64,000 bases of DNA from Imbricaverruca yamaguchii (GCA_034440575.1 JAOTOL010001642.1:1876001-1940000), one strand, 5' to 3'; shown: positions 30,301 to 46,165, counted from the stretch's first letter. Notes: a model not told the origin generated them from the sequence alone. Translations and numbers: made by a program.

Positions 30301-33300
30301 CGGGAACATGTCGGAGAACCAGATTGCATCGCCACTGAAATTTATATTGCCGGCCTTTAAGCAGGTTTGCCCATAACAGGGAAATAAATGAGGAAACGTT
30401 CCTCAGCACTCCTCAGGCTGAATCTAGGCTGGGGAGGGGGAGGGGGAGCGTCAACTAGTAGGCTTGATATTCTTTGCTTCCTCAATCTATCCGTCTTTAT
30501 TATCGGCATCTTCACTTGCAGATGACAAAACCTGCAACTTGATGTCGCAAATAACTTCACAGTGGGACCATGCTCATGCCATCAGTCTACCTGCATAGAC
30601 ACACGCGACTTTAAATCCGTCTGGCAAGTTGCTTCAGCCTTGCCTTGCCGAGTTGTTTGTTGATTACACTGCATGAGGTTTGTATTAGGAAAAAGTGGAG
30701 CCGATATCTTCTGTGCTCTATCAATTAAAGGGTACTGATTCTGAATTTAAAAGCATTTCTTCCGTCACGTCATGTCTTCTAGTGATAGCTGCTCAAAGTT
30801 TTATACAACGACGGTGTGTATATATTGATGGTGCGCAACGCTTCAAACATGATGAATATCACAATTCGATTCCCAATTAACAGTGAGCCACAACCTACAG
30901 AGTAGATGTGTTGTTTGCATTTTCTTTCTCGCTTGTGTGATGCTTCAGGCTGATCGCGTGCCAGATATTAGCAGAAATCGGATGGGGTGGTGGAACTCCA
31001 TTTCCCTTTGTACCTGCTAGCCATTTCCGCAGTATCGTGGTGAAATCCCCCTCCGCGTTTATCACTGACATTGGATGCGTTCATCGGAAAGAAGGATAGA
31101 TGGAAATGCAGAAAATAAACAATTGGCATCTTCGTCCCTCGCTAGCTCAAGATCTGCATGGACTATGCGCTGAAGAATTTTAGGGCCGAGGAATGTGAGT
31201 TATTTAATCTTAGCGTAACTTACTTTGGGGAATTTGCTTCATGGGAAGTTGGTACTCGGGCTCAACAGACTTCAGTGTTTTAGCAACCTGTATCATTGAA
31301 CCTATTGTATATGGAGTGGATGCAAGATGATATTCTTCTTTCCTGGTGATGGAAGAAAACGTTCGAAACCATCGTGTCAATGAAACCCGCGGTAGTAATA
31401 TTGAACTCATGCAATGCTCCAACTTTGGCCGGCTGCCCCACTTACACCGTAGATGCATGAATTGTATGTAGCCAGTCTGCCTCCCATTGATGATGGCAAT
31501 CACTTTCAAATCCGAGCAAATGAACCGTTGGTTTCCATTATAGTCGGTGTGGTCTAGAATAGATGTGATATTTTCGTACGATGTGACGGCGAACCGGATC
31601 AGTAGTAGTATCCCGAGCTAGCCACCGACCGGATGTGATTGTCTCATTCCCAAATGAACTTTATACGGCGATTATCTTCTCTCTTTGTACGCGTTTGGTT
31701 AGCCATCGTCATTATGAAGTCACGGTTAAACATTCAAGACCGCAACGACCACTTCAAGTCTCCACCCACTGTTCATGAATTTGTATTAGCAAAACCACAG
31801 TTATACTTAAACACCATTCCAATTGAAAACAAGAGACCGGAATTATCTGAGTTAAGAAGTTCACATGTGCAGTGAGACTGCTGTCATCATGTTTTTGTCG
31901 CAGTTTGAATAGGCGTGCGACGGTTGGTGTTGCATCCAAGGCGAGCGTTCTGTGTGTACCTCATAAATATGTTTGTCTTGATATCATCGCGAAGCCTCTG
32001 AAGAGGCACTTCTGCTGAAGTGCGAAGGGCGAGAAGGCCATCTCTGTCGTGGCCACTTCGGTTGTTTTTCCTGCCAGCGCGGCAGAAGCCGCCGCGGAAA
32101 CACCCCCGGACGAGCACGTGATCCCCATTGGGACAATGCCAGTCCATCAGTCGAAGCCAAGTCGCGGAGGAGAGCCAATACCTGAGTAATATTCGGCTCA
32201 TTTGGAATCCGCCACTTCCTCTCCTACCTACAGAACAGCTGTAGCATTGTGTACCGGTGCTGATATCGTTCTTTTTGTCCGAACACGAGATGGGAGTAGA
32301 GAGTCTCATTTTGTGAAGAATTGCATATTGTTGTGGAGAATCCCATCCTATTTGAATGAGACTCCCTCCAATCGCAGCTTAAAAACACCCGCACCACCTT
32401 GGTCGTGTCACCTGAATTACTCACCACTGCACATTGGTTGAGCCATCTATCGTCAGAGTTCTCATTTTAATGCGAAGAGCAAGTTCCTGAGCGAATGCTT
32501 ATTTGGCACTTGCGGTGAATGCAGTGGATGTGGTAGGGATAAAGGAATAGGAGGCATGTGCACAACAAAATGTGTAGTTTATTGTACTTTGCACTTCGTT
32601 TCTGAGGTGAAGTCGAAATACTTGCTTTTCCTACGACAGTGGGAAACAATTTTAAGAACCGAAGCAGTTTCAAGAACCGCTCAGGTTTCTGAGCATTTGA
32701 AAGGCTGTCGGAATGTGTTTCATTACTGGCTACAACTGCAATAACACTCATGCTTTGAAAATATCAACAGAGCATGCTCAGAAAACGATTGCAGGTACAG
32801 GTACATCCCGGGTACATCCTTTCCTTGGATATCTTCCTTGGTCAGCTTATTTCATAATAGAACGCTTCGACTATCGGGGAGGAGTCTGGTTTCCATAGCA
32901 CGATAAGTAGCGTCGTACTTTACTTATAAATTATTCAGAATGTTCGCCAGTGGAAGCTATGACAGAATTCGTCAAGCCGATGGGCTGCATGGTGCTCTTC
33001 ATCATTAGTAAATGTCCCCGAGGAGTCTGGCACTTTCCGGGGGAAATAATTTATGATAAAATGAAGACACGACACTTTTAAATGTACTCTGCATACTTCG
33101 TTTTGTTGGAGGAGCGAATTGGTGCACTGTTCCCAGAGTGGTAGTGGAAAGACACAAGCAAATGCCTAGAGTAGGCACTATCTTACGAATCAGGATGGAT
33201 GAGTTAATCGTTTTCTTTTTAGAAACGATTATTGTCTTACTTGATTAGCATTTGCAAAGCACACACAGTTCGCACTGTGTCTTCAAGCACCTATGCCGAG

Positions 33301-33390
33301 TCGTGTGATGAGTACCATCCACCGTCTGTCTAAAGACTCCCACTGCGTGCCTACCGACTACCTTCCCGCGGGTGTGTTATGACCCCACCA
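30301..33390. other. Intron 3, late part: nothing recognised
   Basis: About 3 kb of non-coding DNA without clear repeats. The open frames here show no recognisable motif. Confidence 0.6.
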
Positions 33391-33620
33391 TCTATCCACA
33401 CACTCCCACTGACACTATCCACACATTCCCACTGACAATATCCACACACGCCCACTGACACTATCCACACACTCCCACTGACACTATCCACACACTCCCA
33501 CTGACACTATCCACACACGCCCACTGACACTATCCACACACGCCCACTGACACTATCCACACCCCCACTGACACTATCCACACACTCCCACTGACACTAT
33601 CCACACACTCCCACTGCGTG
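33391..33620. repeat. Minisatellite, 23-bp unit, ~10 copies
   Basis: The unit is TATCCACACACTCCCACTG followed by ACAC, with CACGCCC variants. It ends about 315 bases before exon 4. Decayed related units (TCCACACACTCCCACTGCGTG) continue to about 33700. Confidence 0.93.
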
Positions 33621-33817
33621 CCCACCGACTGCCTTCTCGCGAGTGTGTTGTGACCACACCCGCGTGTTGTGATCCACACACTCCCACTGCGTGGTGCGTT
33701 GTGACCCCCGCCGCCTATCTTCATACGGACACGCCAACACCCCGGGTGTGCTATGACACACACTCTTTATTCTCCACAGGCAAGTGCACTGTCCCTTCAA
33801 CGACTGCCTGTGCATAG

Positions 33818-35351
<1,534 letters not shown>

Positions 35352-35367
35352 TAAGACTTCTGGCGGC

Positions 35368-35575
35368 TGGAAGACACTGGGAGTGACGCCGCATCCAGCC
35401 ATCTACCAGTGATGGGCATCTAGTCATACTGACACTTGTAGCACCCGTTCTGAGGGATTTTGCCTGGAAGGTGGGCGCCACTGAGGGTGACGTCACATCC
35501 AGCCATACACCGGTAAGTGACGTCTGGTCGTACTGACACTGGCACGACCAATTCTGAGGGATTTCGTCTGGAAGC
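35368..35575. repeat. Direct duplication of ~105 bp just after exon 5
   Basis: Two diverged copies, each starting CTGGAAG and containing CATCCAGCCAT, CATACTGACACTTGTAGCAC (second copy CGTACTGACACTGGCACGAC) and TTCTGAGGGATTT. Confidence 0.8.
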
Positions 35576-36049
35576 CGCATCCACTGCCGACTGCGGGGCC
35601 ACTGTCCAGTGAGGCCAGATTCCGTTGAACTCTCCTCCCCCGTCCCACCCCACGGTGCAATGATAAGACAACGGGAAACGGCCACTGACTGGGGGCATGG
35701 CCATGCCTACTAGGTGGGCACAGTCTACAGGTGGCATGTTAGACGAGCCCTTCATTTCCAGCTCACCGAATATTTGCATTTTTACTGAGTCGTTTGGAAA
35801 CGCGTGCAAGCCCTCACGCTACCACCCTCCAAGCTGGCTGCAGACACCCTAGCGAACGTCCGCCTCGGTGCGATTCGAACCACCGCACCGCTGCTGCGGA
35901 GCCGCGGGCAAGCACCAATCAATGGCGCGCTGTTTGGCCGTCGGCGGGTGTTTGCCTGCCGACTGCGGGACCTGTTGAGCGGCGATACGGCCGGCGGGAC
36001 GTACTTACCCGGCCGTGTGCCCGTACAGCGTGTGATGTGGCCGTGGCGG
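35576..36049. other. Intron 5, early part: nothing recognised
   Basis: GC-rich toward the minisatellite. No coding similarity on either strand. Confidence 0.6.
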
Positions 36050-37065
36050 CCGGCCGTCGGTCGGTCTGACCCAGCCGTGGTGCCCGTGCCCGGCCGCCAG
36101 TCGGTCTGACCCGGCTGTGGTGCTCGTGCCCGACCACCGGTCGGTCTGAACCGGTTGTGGTGCCCATGCCCGGCCGCCGGTCGGTCTGACCCGGCTGTGG
36201 TGCTCGTGCCCGGCCGCCGGTCGGTCTGACCCGGCTGTGGTGCCCATGCCCGGCCGCCGGTCGGTCTGACCCGGCTGTGGTGCCCGTGCCCGGCCGCCGG
36301 TCGGTCTGACCCGGCTGTGGTGCCCATGCCAGACTGTCGGTCGGTCTGACCCGGCCGTGGTGCCTGTGCCCGGCCGCCGGTCGGTCTGACCCGGCCGTGG
36401 TGCCCGTGCCAGGCTGTCGGTCGGTCTGACCCGGCTGTGGTGCCCGTGCCCGGCCGCCGGTCGGTCTGACCCGGTTGTGGTGCCCGTGCCCGGCCGCCGG
36501 TCGGTCTGACCCGGCTGTGGTGCCCGTGCCCGGCCGCCAGTCGGTCTGACCCGGCTGTGGTGCCCGTGCCCGGCCGCCGGTCGGTCTGACCCGGCTGTGG
36601 TGCCCGTGCCCGGCCGCCGGTCGGTCTGACCCGGCCGTGGTGCCCGTGCCAGGCTGTCGGTCGGTCTGACCCGGTTGTGGTGCCCGTGCCCGGCCGCCGG
36701 TCGGTCTGACCCGGCTGTGGTGCCCGTGCCAGGCTGTCAATCGGTCTGACGCAGCTGTGGTGCCCGTGGCCGTCCGTCGGTCGGTCTGATCCGGCTGTGG
36801 TGCCCGTGCCCGGCCGCCGGTTGGTCTGACCCGGTTGTGGTGCCCGTGCCCAGCCGCCAGTCTGTCTGACCCGGCCGTGGTGCCCGTGCCAGGCCGCCGG
36901 TCGGTCTGAACCGGCTGTGGTGCCCGTGCCCGGCCGCCGGTCGGTCTGACCCGGTTGTGGTGCCCGTGCCCGGCCGCCGGTCGGTCTGACCCGGCTGTGG
37001 TGCCCGTGCCCGGCCGCCGGTCGGTCTGACCCGGTTGCGGTGCCCGTGCCCGGGCGCCGGTCGAC
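36050..37065. repeat. GC-rich minisatellite, 40-bp unit, ~25 copies
   Basis: The unit is TCGGTCTGACCCGGCTGTGG followed by TGCCCGTGCC and CGGCCGCCGG. Variants such as AGGCTGTCGG in place of CGGCCGCCGG recur in a patterned way. Because no frame of the unit contains a stop on the minus strand, a 407-codon minus-strand frame runs through it (35919-37142) with a 40-residue super-repeat. I treat that frame as a by-product. Confidence 0.96.
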
Positions 37066-37169
37066 ATGGGACGTTCGTGGTGTCGCCGCCTGGTCAGGGA
37101 TCCCAGCTGTCCAGTTCGCATTATCACTCGGTACATGCGCACCGTGTTACCAGCCCGGTCGCTGTGGAC

Positions 37170-37250
37170 GGATACTCAGGCATCAGATATTCAGGGATCA
37201 GATACTCAGACATCCGCTACTCAGAACATCAGATACTCAGACATCTATTG
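37170..37250. repeat. Short tandem repeat around CAGATACTCAGACAT
   Basis: Four to five imperfect copies of ATCAGATACTCAG-type units. Confidence 0.8.
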
Positions 37251-37267
37251 GGCCTCCATCCGTGCCA

Positions 37268-37430
37268 ACATGGCTGCCCAGCCCAGCCCAGCCCAGTCCA
37301 TCTCGGCCCAGCCCAGCCAACCCCAGCCAAGCCATGACCAATCCAACCCTGACCAATCCAGCCCAGCCCAGCCTAGCCCAGCCCAGCCCAGCCCAGCCCA
37401 GCCCAGCCCAGCCCAGCCCAGCCCAGCACG
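37268..37430. repeat. (CCCAG)n-type repeat
   Basis: A run of CCCAG/CCCAGC units, purest at about 37360-37425. It makes Pro-Ala-Gln-Ser or Gly-Leu-Trp-Ala type open frames that are artefacts. Confidence 0.93.
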
Positions 37431-40400
37431 TCCCAATCCAGCACACCCCGACCTGGGAAAGTAAAGGCAATCGGTGGGAACAGGCTGCCGCCAATGACAT
37501 GCGACCTTTCCTATCGGCAGCTGAATGCCATAGTCGCATTTTATGGCCATCTGAGAAGGCGGTGGCATGTCGGGCACCGGAAATTTGGCCGGATTTAATC
37601 AAGCTTGGCGAACATCACAATATGGCTCCGATCAAGTTTCCTGAAACTTGGTGAATGCCAGACCACAAGCCTCAACTGCGCATACGTGCGCAGTTCCTGG
37701 TGCCCATGTCCTTCAACGTTTCCGTCTAGCAAAACGGTGGCTTCGTCATCACATTTGCAAAACTATAGGCGTCACGGGTAGACCCTCGCATGCACCTGCG
37801 CCTACACCTACGCACCTACGCCTGCACATGCATCTGTACCACAAATATTCAAATCAGCGTTTTCAGCTTCGTGCATCGTGGCGGTACAGTTTTGTGTAGA
37901 CGCTGGCAGGTACCCACAACGCATGAGCCGACGCTGGGCTATGCCCAGGTCCGGCTCGAGCCTGCAGTCAATAGTCATGAAGCCCGTCCAAATCATCGGA
38001 CAGTCGGGCATGCCTCTTATGAATATACGACGGTACATACCACCGTGTTTTCTCCTGTTAAGTAGAGGTCTTCCGCGCACTTGGTATTTACGGTAAGTAC
38101 GGATTATTATCCAATGTCTTTGACAAGTCGTCGCATTCAACAATTATCTGGAAAATGTCATCACACGTCTTAAGAAAATAGATTCACTCTGTTCATAGAA
38201 AATATATTCGCTCTATTATGGCACACACTATTGTTGCTATTCAATAATGATTTGAGGAATTTCAAAATTAGGCTGTATTTTTGATGAAATAAGTGCGATG
38301 TTGAACTATAATGTTCGGCGTTCAATCCAAACTATTAAATGAAATATCCAATTGCATTTCGCAATTCACATCATGATGATGATAATTAGATGTTGAACAC
38401 TTACCTCCACAATGTCGCTATGTCGTGACACTCTACAATGAACTTGCAAAGCATCGGTCAAAATCCCGCTATACACACCAAAGACCAGTTAGAAAGCCAG
38501 TCGGCTTTGAACGGGCTTTCCGACCGGGCTTTCAATGTCGACATTTGCCGCTCCTTTCGAGCGCCCGCTGACTCCCAGATAGCTCGCTACAGCGAATCTG
38601 CTCACCGGGATGCATGTGCCATCAAACGAGACAGCCACTCTGGTGGGATACACTCAATCTACGACGCGTGTCACCTGATGGAATCGGCCATGCAGGGACG
38701 GATGTCGTCTGTGAAGCCCATAACTCCGCATCCGGCACTCGTGAGCTGAGTGTAAGTGGACCGCTGGAGATCTACAACCGAGGGCAAAGCGGTGGTCTGT
38801 CGGGGTACCGCCGCCAGCGGAATCTGTTGGCTCAGAATGTGCTAAAGGTCAGCCTTGAACTGGAGCCATCTGTCACGCTCGAACGAGACTATCAACTGAC
38901 TGCTGCGCCGAAATGTGTCATCTGGCCGTATGAATAGCTTGACAAGCGGAACAATCGCTCGAGTATGCGGCGCCCTCTTCTGCCGACCGAAATCAGTATT
39001 ATCTTCTTGACATATTTATTTGACCGGATCGATTTTATTCATTTCTACCCGGGGAGCATTCTCTCCACGTGCTGCAGCCTGCGTTGGACCTTTAATCAAT
39101 GGATAACGTCAAAATAAATGCCCAGAAATACTCTTGGAATGCCAACCCTTCACTGAAAAAGTAATGTTTTACATTCCAGGGATATTGAACTCTGCGCTGA
39201 TATTAACATGCGAGTCAGGAAGATGACATCATATGTTTGTATCACGTGGGAACGTGAAATGTCTGGATATTAGGGCGTTGTTTGTTAAGCGCATTAATGG
39301 CAGTTGGCATGCTTTGCGAAAAATGTATATGGTGTACGTGCAATTTGATAAGTGGCAATGCATTGCAGGGAAAACGGATGGGGCATTGCTGGATTAAATA
39401 TCACCTAGTGGCATATCAATCCAATGATGAGTTCCAGACGAAAGTTGAGTTGCCTTTCCTGTCATGTCCGTGACGATAACTCTCTGTTTCTGACAAACAC
39501 AGGCGCTGGGCACGTACGTGACGAGAAGACAGAGCGGTCTTTCGTGTCCCATGACGAACGCTGTCATCTGCTCTCGGATCACGTGGCACATACGGCCGGC
39601 CAAAGGGACTTGCCACCGGCATTGACTTCAGGGCCGGAGTCACTCGGTACCTCAGCTGCACAGCCCTGTGCTGTTGCTGTTTCGGTCGCTGTGGTTGCAG
39701 TTACGGTCACGGACGGAGAACGATCACGGTCCCTCCAATTCTGAACCGACGTACTTTACCGACGGGCCTGTCTCGCTTGAAGTCCTTTTATGCCAGTGAT
39801 ATCCACGACTGAGCTGATTTGCAGGCGCCTCTCATATCTCTGGGCATATGGAAACTGCACTTCTGCGGCAGCTATGCGCTTTTCCGGCGGACGGCCACAC
39901 AGCGGGCAGTCCGTAATCTCACACCGGCAGCATGCTGGGCCGAAGAGTTCGTCCCTTCGGAGCCTTTCTTTGCGCGCCTGCAACTTATATTCTTTCTTTT
40001 TGCGTCCGACAGTTTCATGTTTAGATGGATTCCTGTGCTTTAGCTTATCACACAGAAACACTTTACATGCTTTACACTGACATCTTATAACAATAATTGT
40101 CCAACAAAAAGCTGGCACTCCAATAATATTTTTGGAAATATGTATTCCGATGCACATTTGTAAAGGTCAAATGCAATTGGAGCATTAAATGTAATCCAAG
40201 GTCCAAGGCAATGCAATGATAGGTCCAATCCAATCCATTCTTTAAATGTTCAATGCAAACTGCTGTGCATAGGGAATCGCTCACCGGAAAAAGCGTAAAC
40301 TCGATCCGGTCTAGTATTTATCCAGCTTTCAGCAAAAACCTTCATAAATGGTGCAGGATTGTATGGGCTTTAGGTGTCCACGGATGTGTACTCGAATGCA

Positions 40401-41104
40401 TGTCAGACAGCAACAGCACGCACGGCCTCCCGTAACGCTAACGGTAAGCACAGCCGGTCCCAAGCCCAAGTGAAACTGCCCAAAGCCGCCTCTGCGCGAC
40501 TTCTCCGAGTCACCCATTCCATTGATACGGTGGCGCGGCTCCGGTATTCACACGCGCTGAACTGCTGGACGTTGCTTTGCCGGTTGGCTGAACCATCGAC
40601 CGGTTGCCGGTTCAGCGATGAGTGATGAACGGCGCCACTGTTTGCAGAGGCGTTCTTGCCAACAGGAACGTCCCAGTCAATCGGCTGGTGACTAAAGACG
40701 GCACCTTGTTGAAAATGTGATTTATATGCAGAGTGGTAGCGAGGATCGATCGTTCGCAGACCCATGCACTGGTAGGTCATCGCCAGTGCATAGCATAGTT
40801 TTGAGGACATTACACTTCGGCCATGGTAAGAGGGGGAAAAGTAAAATATTCACACTATTACCCTCGTTGTTAATGCTATTCCACCAGCTTGACTCACTTC
40901 ACATTGGAAGTAATTAGCTTCTCCCCTGCTTCCATGCACGATATTGTAGGATATCATTGTAAATACAGCTTCGTAACAATTACGGAGTCAATCAATGCTG
41001 TTCGTGCATACACAGTTGGCGTGTATGCCATTGATCCATTTAATCCTACGTCTGATGGAACAGCATCCAGCTTCGCTTGTGACCCATGCTTTACTGGTCT
41101 GCAG
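37431..41104. other. Intron 5, late part: nothing firmly recognised
   Basis: About 3.7 kb. A Cys-rich minus-strand frame of 133 codons (39756-40157) contains RCQCKACKVFLC, faintly like the Cys-rich tail of piggyBac transposases, but it is not followed by the usual ending and has no transposase core, so I do not call it. Confidence 0.55.
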
Positions 41105-41230
41105 GTTCAGGAGATCACACACCCACCGCGTGCCAGCACCGTGGTGCGCGACTGTGCCGAGGCGTGCCTCAAGTCCACCTACCAGTTCCTCTTCGAGAAT
41201 TGCTACGATCTCTACAGCAGAGAGTTCCAG
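41105..41230 (+). CDS. unc-13: unc-13 exon 6: MUN domain
   Basis: Forty-two codons, phase 0. The peptide begins VQEITHPPRASTVVRDCAEA and ends CLKSTYQFLFENCYDLYSRE then FQ. The form TYQFLFENCY looks like the arthropod version; vertebrates have TYEYIFNNC here. Acceptor is GTCTGCAG, donor is GTATTG, which is weaker than average. Confidence 0.97.
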
Positions 41231-42059
41231 GTATTGGACCCGTTGAAGGTTCACATGGTGGATTATTTTTTACTGCATGCTTGAACATTTCTAATGGTTG
41301 TAATGCATCTTCAAAATGGACGTTACATCTTCAAAATGGACGTTGCATCTTCAAAATGAACGTTGCATCTTATCAAAAGGGAGATTCTATTAGAAGCACC
41401 TTTTTGTCTGCCTTTGGATGTGCCATATGAGGCTACAGAGGCCGATCCAAGAGGTGGTCGAGAAGAAAAAGTGACGGAGATACGAGGTAATACGTCGAAG
41501 ATGACCGAATATGTGAAAAGCAATCTTTAGCTGCAATTTCTTCAATTCTACACCATTTTATAGAGACAATATTGGTCCTAAACTGTCCATATTTGTTGTT
41601 CTTCAAACTTCAAGCATGTCGAAATTTGGTAGCATTTCGGTGATTCGATCCAGGTACTTCGTCTCCCCTCAAAGCGGTTGCCCTTCCCTCTCCCCCCCCC
41701 CCCCACAAGTGATCGGCTGGGTCAACTTTGGTGTGAAAATGTCCCCAACCGACTTCCCGACGCTTCAGTACTGTTGAGACGACAGGTACAATACTCTAAA
41801 GACGCATAATTGTATGGTTGTGGCATAATTGTATGTAAATATACCGGACAAGGCCTGAGATAGCCAGCATGAGCGATATGGGATTGCTGATTGGATCGTT
41901 ATATGGTGTATGCATGTAGATGAGCAAGCTGAACTCAATTCGGAATGCTTAACCTGGCACAGTCAACTTTCAGACCTAGCTAGACTCTGGGATAGACTTA
42001 CAGACCTAGCTAGACTCTGGCACAGTCAACTTGTAGACCTAGACAGACTTAGCTAACTC
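41231..42059. other. Intron 6, early part
   Basis: Contains a 21-bp tandem repeat (CATCTTCAAAATGGACGTT, about 41305-41375, four copies) and a run of 14 C near 41691-41704. No gene. Confidence 0.75.
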
Positions 42060-42612
42060 TAATCGCCCCTGATCGACCCTGACAGACCTGGCCATCTCTG
42101 ACCGACCCTGACAGACTCTGACAGAATCTGACAGATCTCACCAACCCTGATGGACTCCGACCGACCTAGACCAACTCTGACAGAGCTGGCAAACTCTGAC
42201 CGCCCCTGGTCGCCCCTGACCGACTCTGACCGACTGCGACAGACTCAAACAGATCTGACCAACCCTGACCGACGCTGACCGACCCTGACCGACCCTGACC
42301 GACCCTGGTCGACCCTGACCGACCCTGATCGACCCTGGCCGACACTGATCGACCCTGACCGACCATGATCGACCCTGCCCGACACTGATCGACACTGACC
42401 GACCCTGATCGACCCTGATCAACCCTGATCGACCCTGATCGACCCTGATCGACCCTGATCAACCCTGATCGACCCTGATCGACCCTGGCCGACACTGATC
42501 GACCCTGACCGACCCTGACCGAACCTGATCGACCCAACCGACCCCGACCGACCCTGACCGACCCCGACCGACCCTGACCGACCCCGACCGACCCTGACCG
42601 ACCCTGGTCGAC
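42060..42612. repeat. Minisatellite, 10-bp unit (GACCCTGACC)n
   Basis: About 50 copies of a 10-bp unit with GACC/GATC alternation (CCTGACCGAC and CCTGATCGAC). Its first 100 bases are more diverged. The array ends about 43 bases before exon 7. Confidence 0.95.
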
Positions 42613-42654
42613 TTCGGCGGACCCTGTTGTCATGAGGGCTCCACCTCCCGACAG

Positions 42655-42822
42655 CCGGATCCCAACGAGCCGAAGCGGGAAGGTGACGACCACGGCCCTC
42701 GATTAGATTCGGTCGACTTCTGGCACAAGCTGGTGGCCCTCATAGTCTCCGTCATCGACGAGGATCGCAACAGCTACGCGCCAGTGCTCAACCAGTTTCC
42801 GCAGGAATTCAACATTGGACAG
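42655..42822 (+). CDS. unc-13: unc-13 exon 7: start of MHD1
   Basis: Fifty-six codons, phase 0. The peptide opens with a charged, lineage-variable linker [19 protein letters not shown] and continues [20 protein letters not shown], then [17 protein letters not shown]. The D-F-W-x-K-L and NQFPQE motifs mark the start of Munc13 homology domain 1. The acceptor CCCGACAG has a poor pyrimidine tract. A 10-bp minisatellite ends about 45 bases upstream and takes up the region where a branch point would normally lie. Donor is GTGGGT. Confidence 0.97.
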
Positions 42823-44307
42823 GTGGGTGGAGGGTGAGACGAAGGATCGAGCTTGGATTTAATGGGGGTGGGGGGAGTGGAAAGAGTTCGGACAGGTGGA
42901 TGGCGCGAGGAAAATAGAGAAAGTTTGGCGATAGCGAGGGATGTGTGTGGCAGTCTGCGTGGCTGTCAGCTGGCTGAAAACAGGAAGGGAATGATATTGT
43001 AAGACTTTGCCCGATAGGAATGATTATTCTGGGCCAAAGTCTCTTTTTCAGCGAGAGGAGAGATAACCCAACGATCTCGTTGAAGAAGTTGAAAACAGCT
43101 GATCAGGTTTTGGCCCGGTAATCGAATGGTGGTGTCGCATGAGTGTAAAGGATAGTGACAGGATCTGTGGAAGGAGACAACGAAAGGGAAAAAGTGTTGA
43201 CATAAAGAGCTCAGCTGCGCGATGAATGATGGGCGATAAAGTTCACCCACTTTTACACTTCATGATTATGCAAGATGCATATGCGTGCATGTATATGCGT
43301 GCAATAAACCAATGATTTCCCGAACGCACTTGGGTAAATATCATCTGGCCGACGGTGAGCTAAGAAACATATAAACTGCGACGGACAAAAACACCAGGAA
43401 AAGCTTGCAGAATAGAGAACTACGTGAGAATGAATGGCTGAGAGCCAAGTGAACGTAAAGACCTAAAACCGTTAATCCCTCCCGTACATTATTTATTTGA
43501 CGGAACTGCTAGATTATTCCCGGGGGCCGGGGAAGGAATCTGGGATACCCGAGATCAGGGTGGCGGAGGGGGTTGAAAGATGTGATGGGCACGGGAAGAT
43601 AGCAAATGGGAGAGTGATGGGAGCCGGGTCGGTGATGCGTGAGTCCCAGGGGACGGAACACCTGCCGCCCAGCGGGCCGAGGCGCCTTATCTGGTGGTGA
43701 TCGGTCGAGCGGATGACGGAGGAGCCGCCGTGGTCGGGAGTCTGCCTCCTGCTGGCGATACTGCCGGCGCCAATCAGGTGGTCGTCTTGGTATTCAGATG
43801 AAGACCTCTGAGGTTCCAATCACGGGAGGTGGCGAGATTGTGGTCAGTGATGTCTGGGACTGGTGTAGCGCGGAGGGCTCTTACGGTGCCAACTTGGGAC
43901 GTTGCTCTCACATCGTCACCACATCACACGTCAACTGCCGATAAAAACCATACAGGGTGATCGTGTCTCATCCTGAAGACAGAGTCAAGACAAGACAAAT
44001 CAATAAATATGTGACAGTCCCCTGTCTGTTGGCAGCTACCATAATATTGTGCAGGAAATTGTTGCAGCCGCTGCATGTTTGGTCGATCGAAACTTTCGTT
44101 GCTTACACTTACACTTCGTTGGATTATCCACTTACAAATCTGTATAATTATGAACTGCATTATTCATTTCTCACTGTCTGTTGAAAGAAGTCCTAAAGCT
44201 GATGGGGTTGTTTTGATCACTTCCATCACTCTGCCTTGGGATAAAGTGGATTACAGAACCTGGATCGAAGTATTTTATACGAAGCTTCCCTCTAGTGGCG
44301 GAACTTT
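42823..44307. other. Intron 7, early part: nothing recognised
   Basis: Non-coding. A purine-rich patch lies around 43515-43640. No similarity seen. Confidence 0.6.
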
Positions 44308-44476
44308 GTATCTAGTTAGGAGTGAGCTTGTATCTAGTTTAGAGGGAGCTTGTATCTAGTTTAGACCCAGCTTGTATCTAGCTTAGACCGAGCTTGTATC
44401 TAGTTTAGACCGAGCTTGTATCTAGTTTAGAGCGAGCTTGTATCTAGTTTAGACCGAGCTTGTATCTAGTTTAGAC
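44308..44476. repeat. Minisatellite, 22-bp unit, ~7 copies
   Basis: The unit is GAGCTTGTATCTAGTTTAGA plus CC, with small variants. Confidence 0.95.
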
Positions 44477-44511
44477 CATATAATTGCATGAATGTATGCT
44501 ACAGATACCGC

Positions 44512-44650
44512 AATGGTCCAGTCAGTGGCACCAGTCGGCTTGTTATGTGTGTTGGCATACCCAACGGGGTGTTAAAGAGATGCCATAATGATCCAGTCAG
44601 TAGCAGTGGCTGGCTTGTGGGCTGGCCTACCCAACGGGGTGCTAAATATT
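44512..44650. repeat. Direct duplication, ~70-bp unit, 2 copies
   Basis: Both copies contain ATGGTCCAGTCAGT-like and CCCAACGGGGTG...TAAA segments. Confidence 0.8.
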
Positions 44651-44725
44651 AGCTGAAAGGTTGTCCAAGGAAATTTCAAGAGTGCACGCAGCGTTTTAGT
44701 GATAAAGGAAGTTGAAAACAGTTTT

Positions 44726-45904
<1,179 letters not shown>

Positions 45905-46165
45905 GGAGGCACACACGCGGTCTGGCTGGAGGTACAGATGCGGTCTGGCTGGAGGTACACACGCGGTCTGGCTGGAGGTACAGATGCGGCCTGGCTGGAG
46001 GTGTATACACGGTCTGGCTGGAGGTACAGATGCGCCCTGGCTGGAGGTACATTCACGGTCTGGCTGGAGGTACTCACGCGGCCTGGCTGGAGGTACATAC
46101 ACGGCCTGGCTGGAGGTAAAAACGCGGCCTAGTTGGAGGTATAGTCGGGGCCTGGTTAGAGGTAC
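45905..46165. repeat. Minisatellite, 23-bp unit, ~11 copies
   Basis: The unit is GCGGTCTGGCTGGAGGTACA plus GAT or CAC. Variants swap TCTGG/CCTGG. Confidence 0.95.

Noticed and set aside
35919..37142. 407-codon minus-strand open frame
   Set aside because: It lies almost wholly in a 40-bp minisatellite whose unit has no stop on that strand in any phase. It has no domain outside the repeat and no splice or promoter context.
39756..40157. Cys-rich 133-codon minus-strand frame, faintly like a piggyBac transposase tail
   Set aside because: Only the CxCxxC...LC spacing fits. The conserved ending, the DDE core and terminal inverted repeats were not found.
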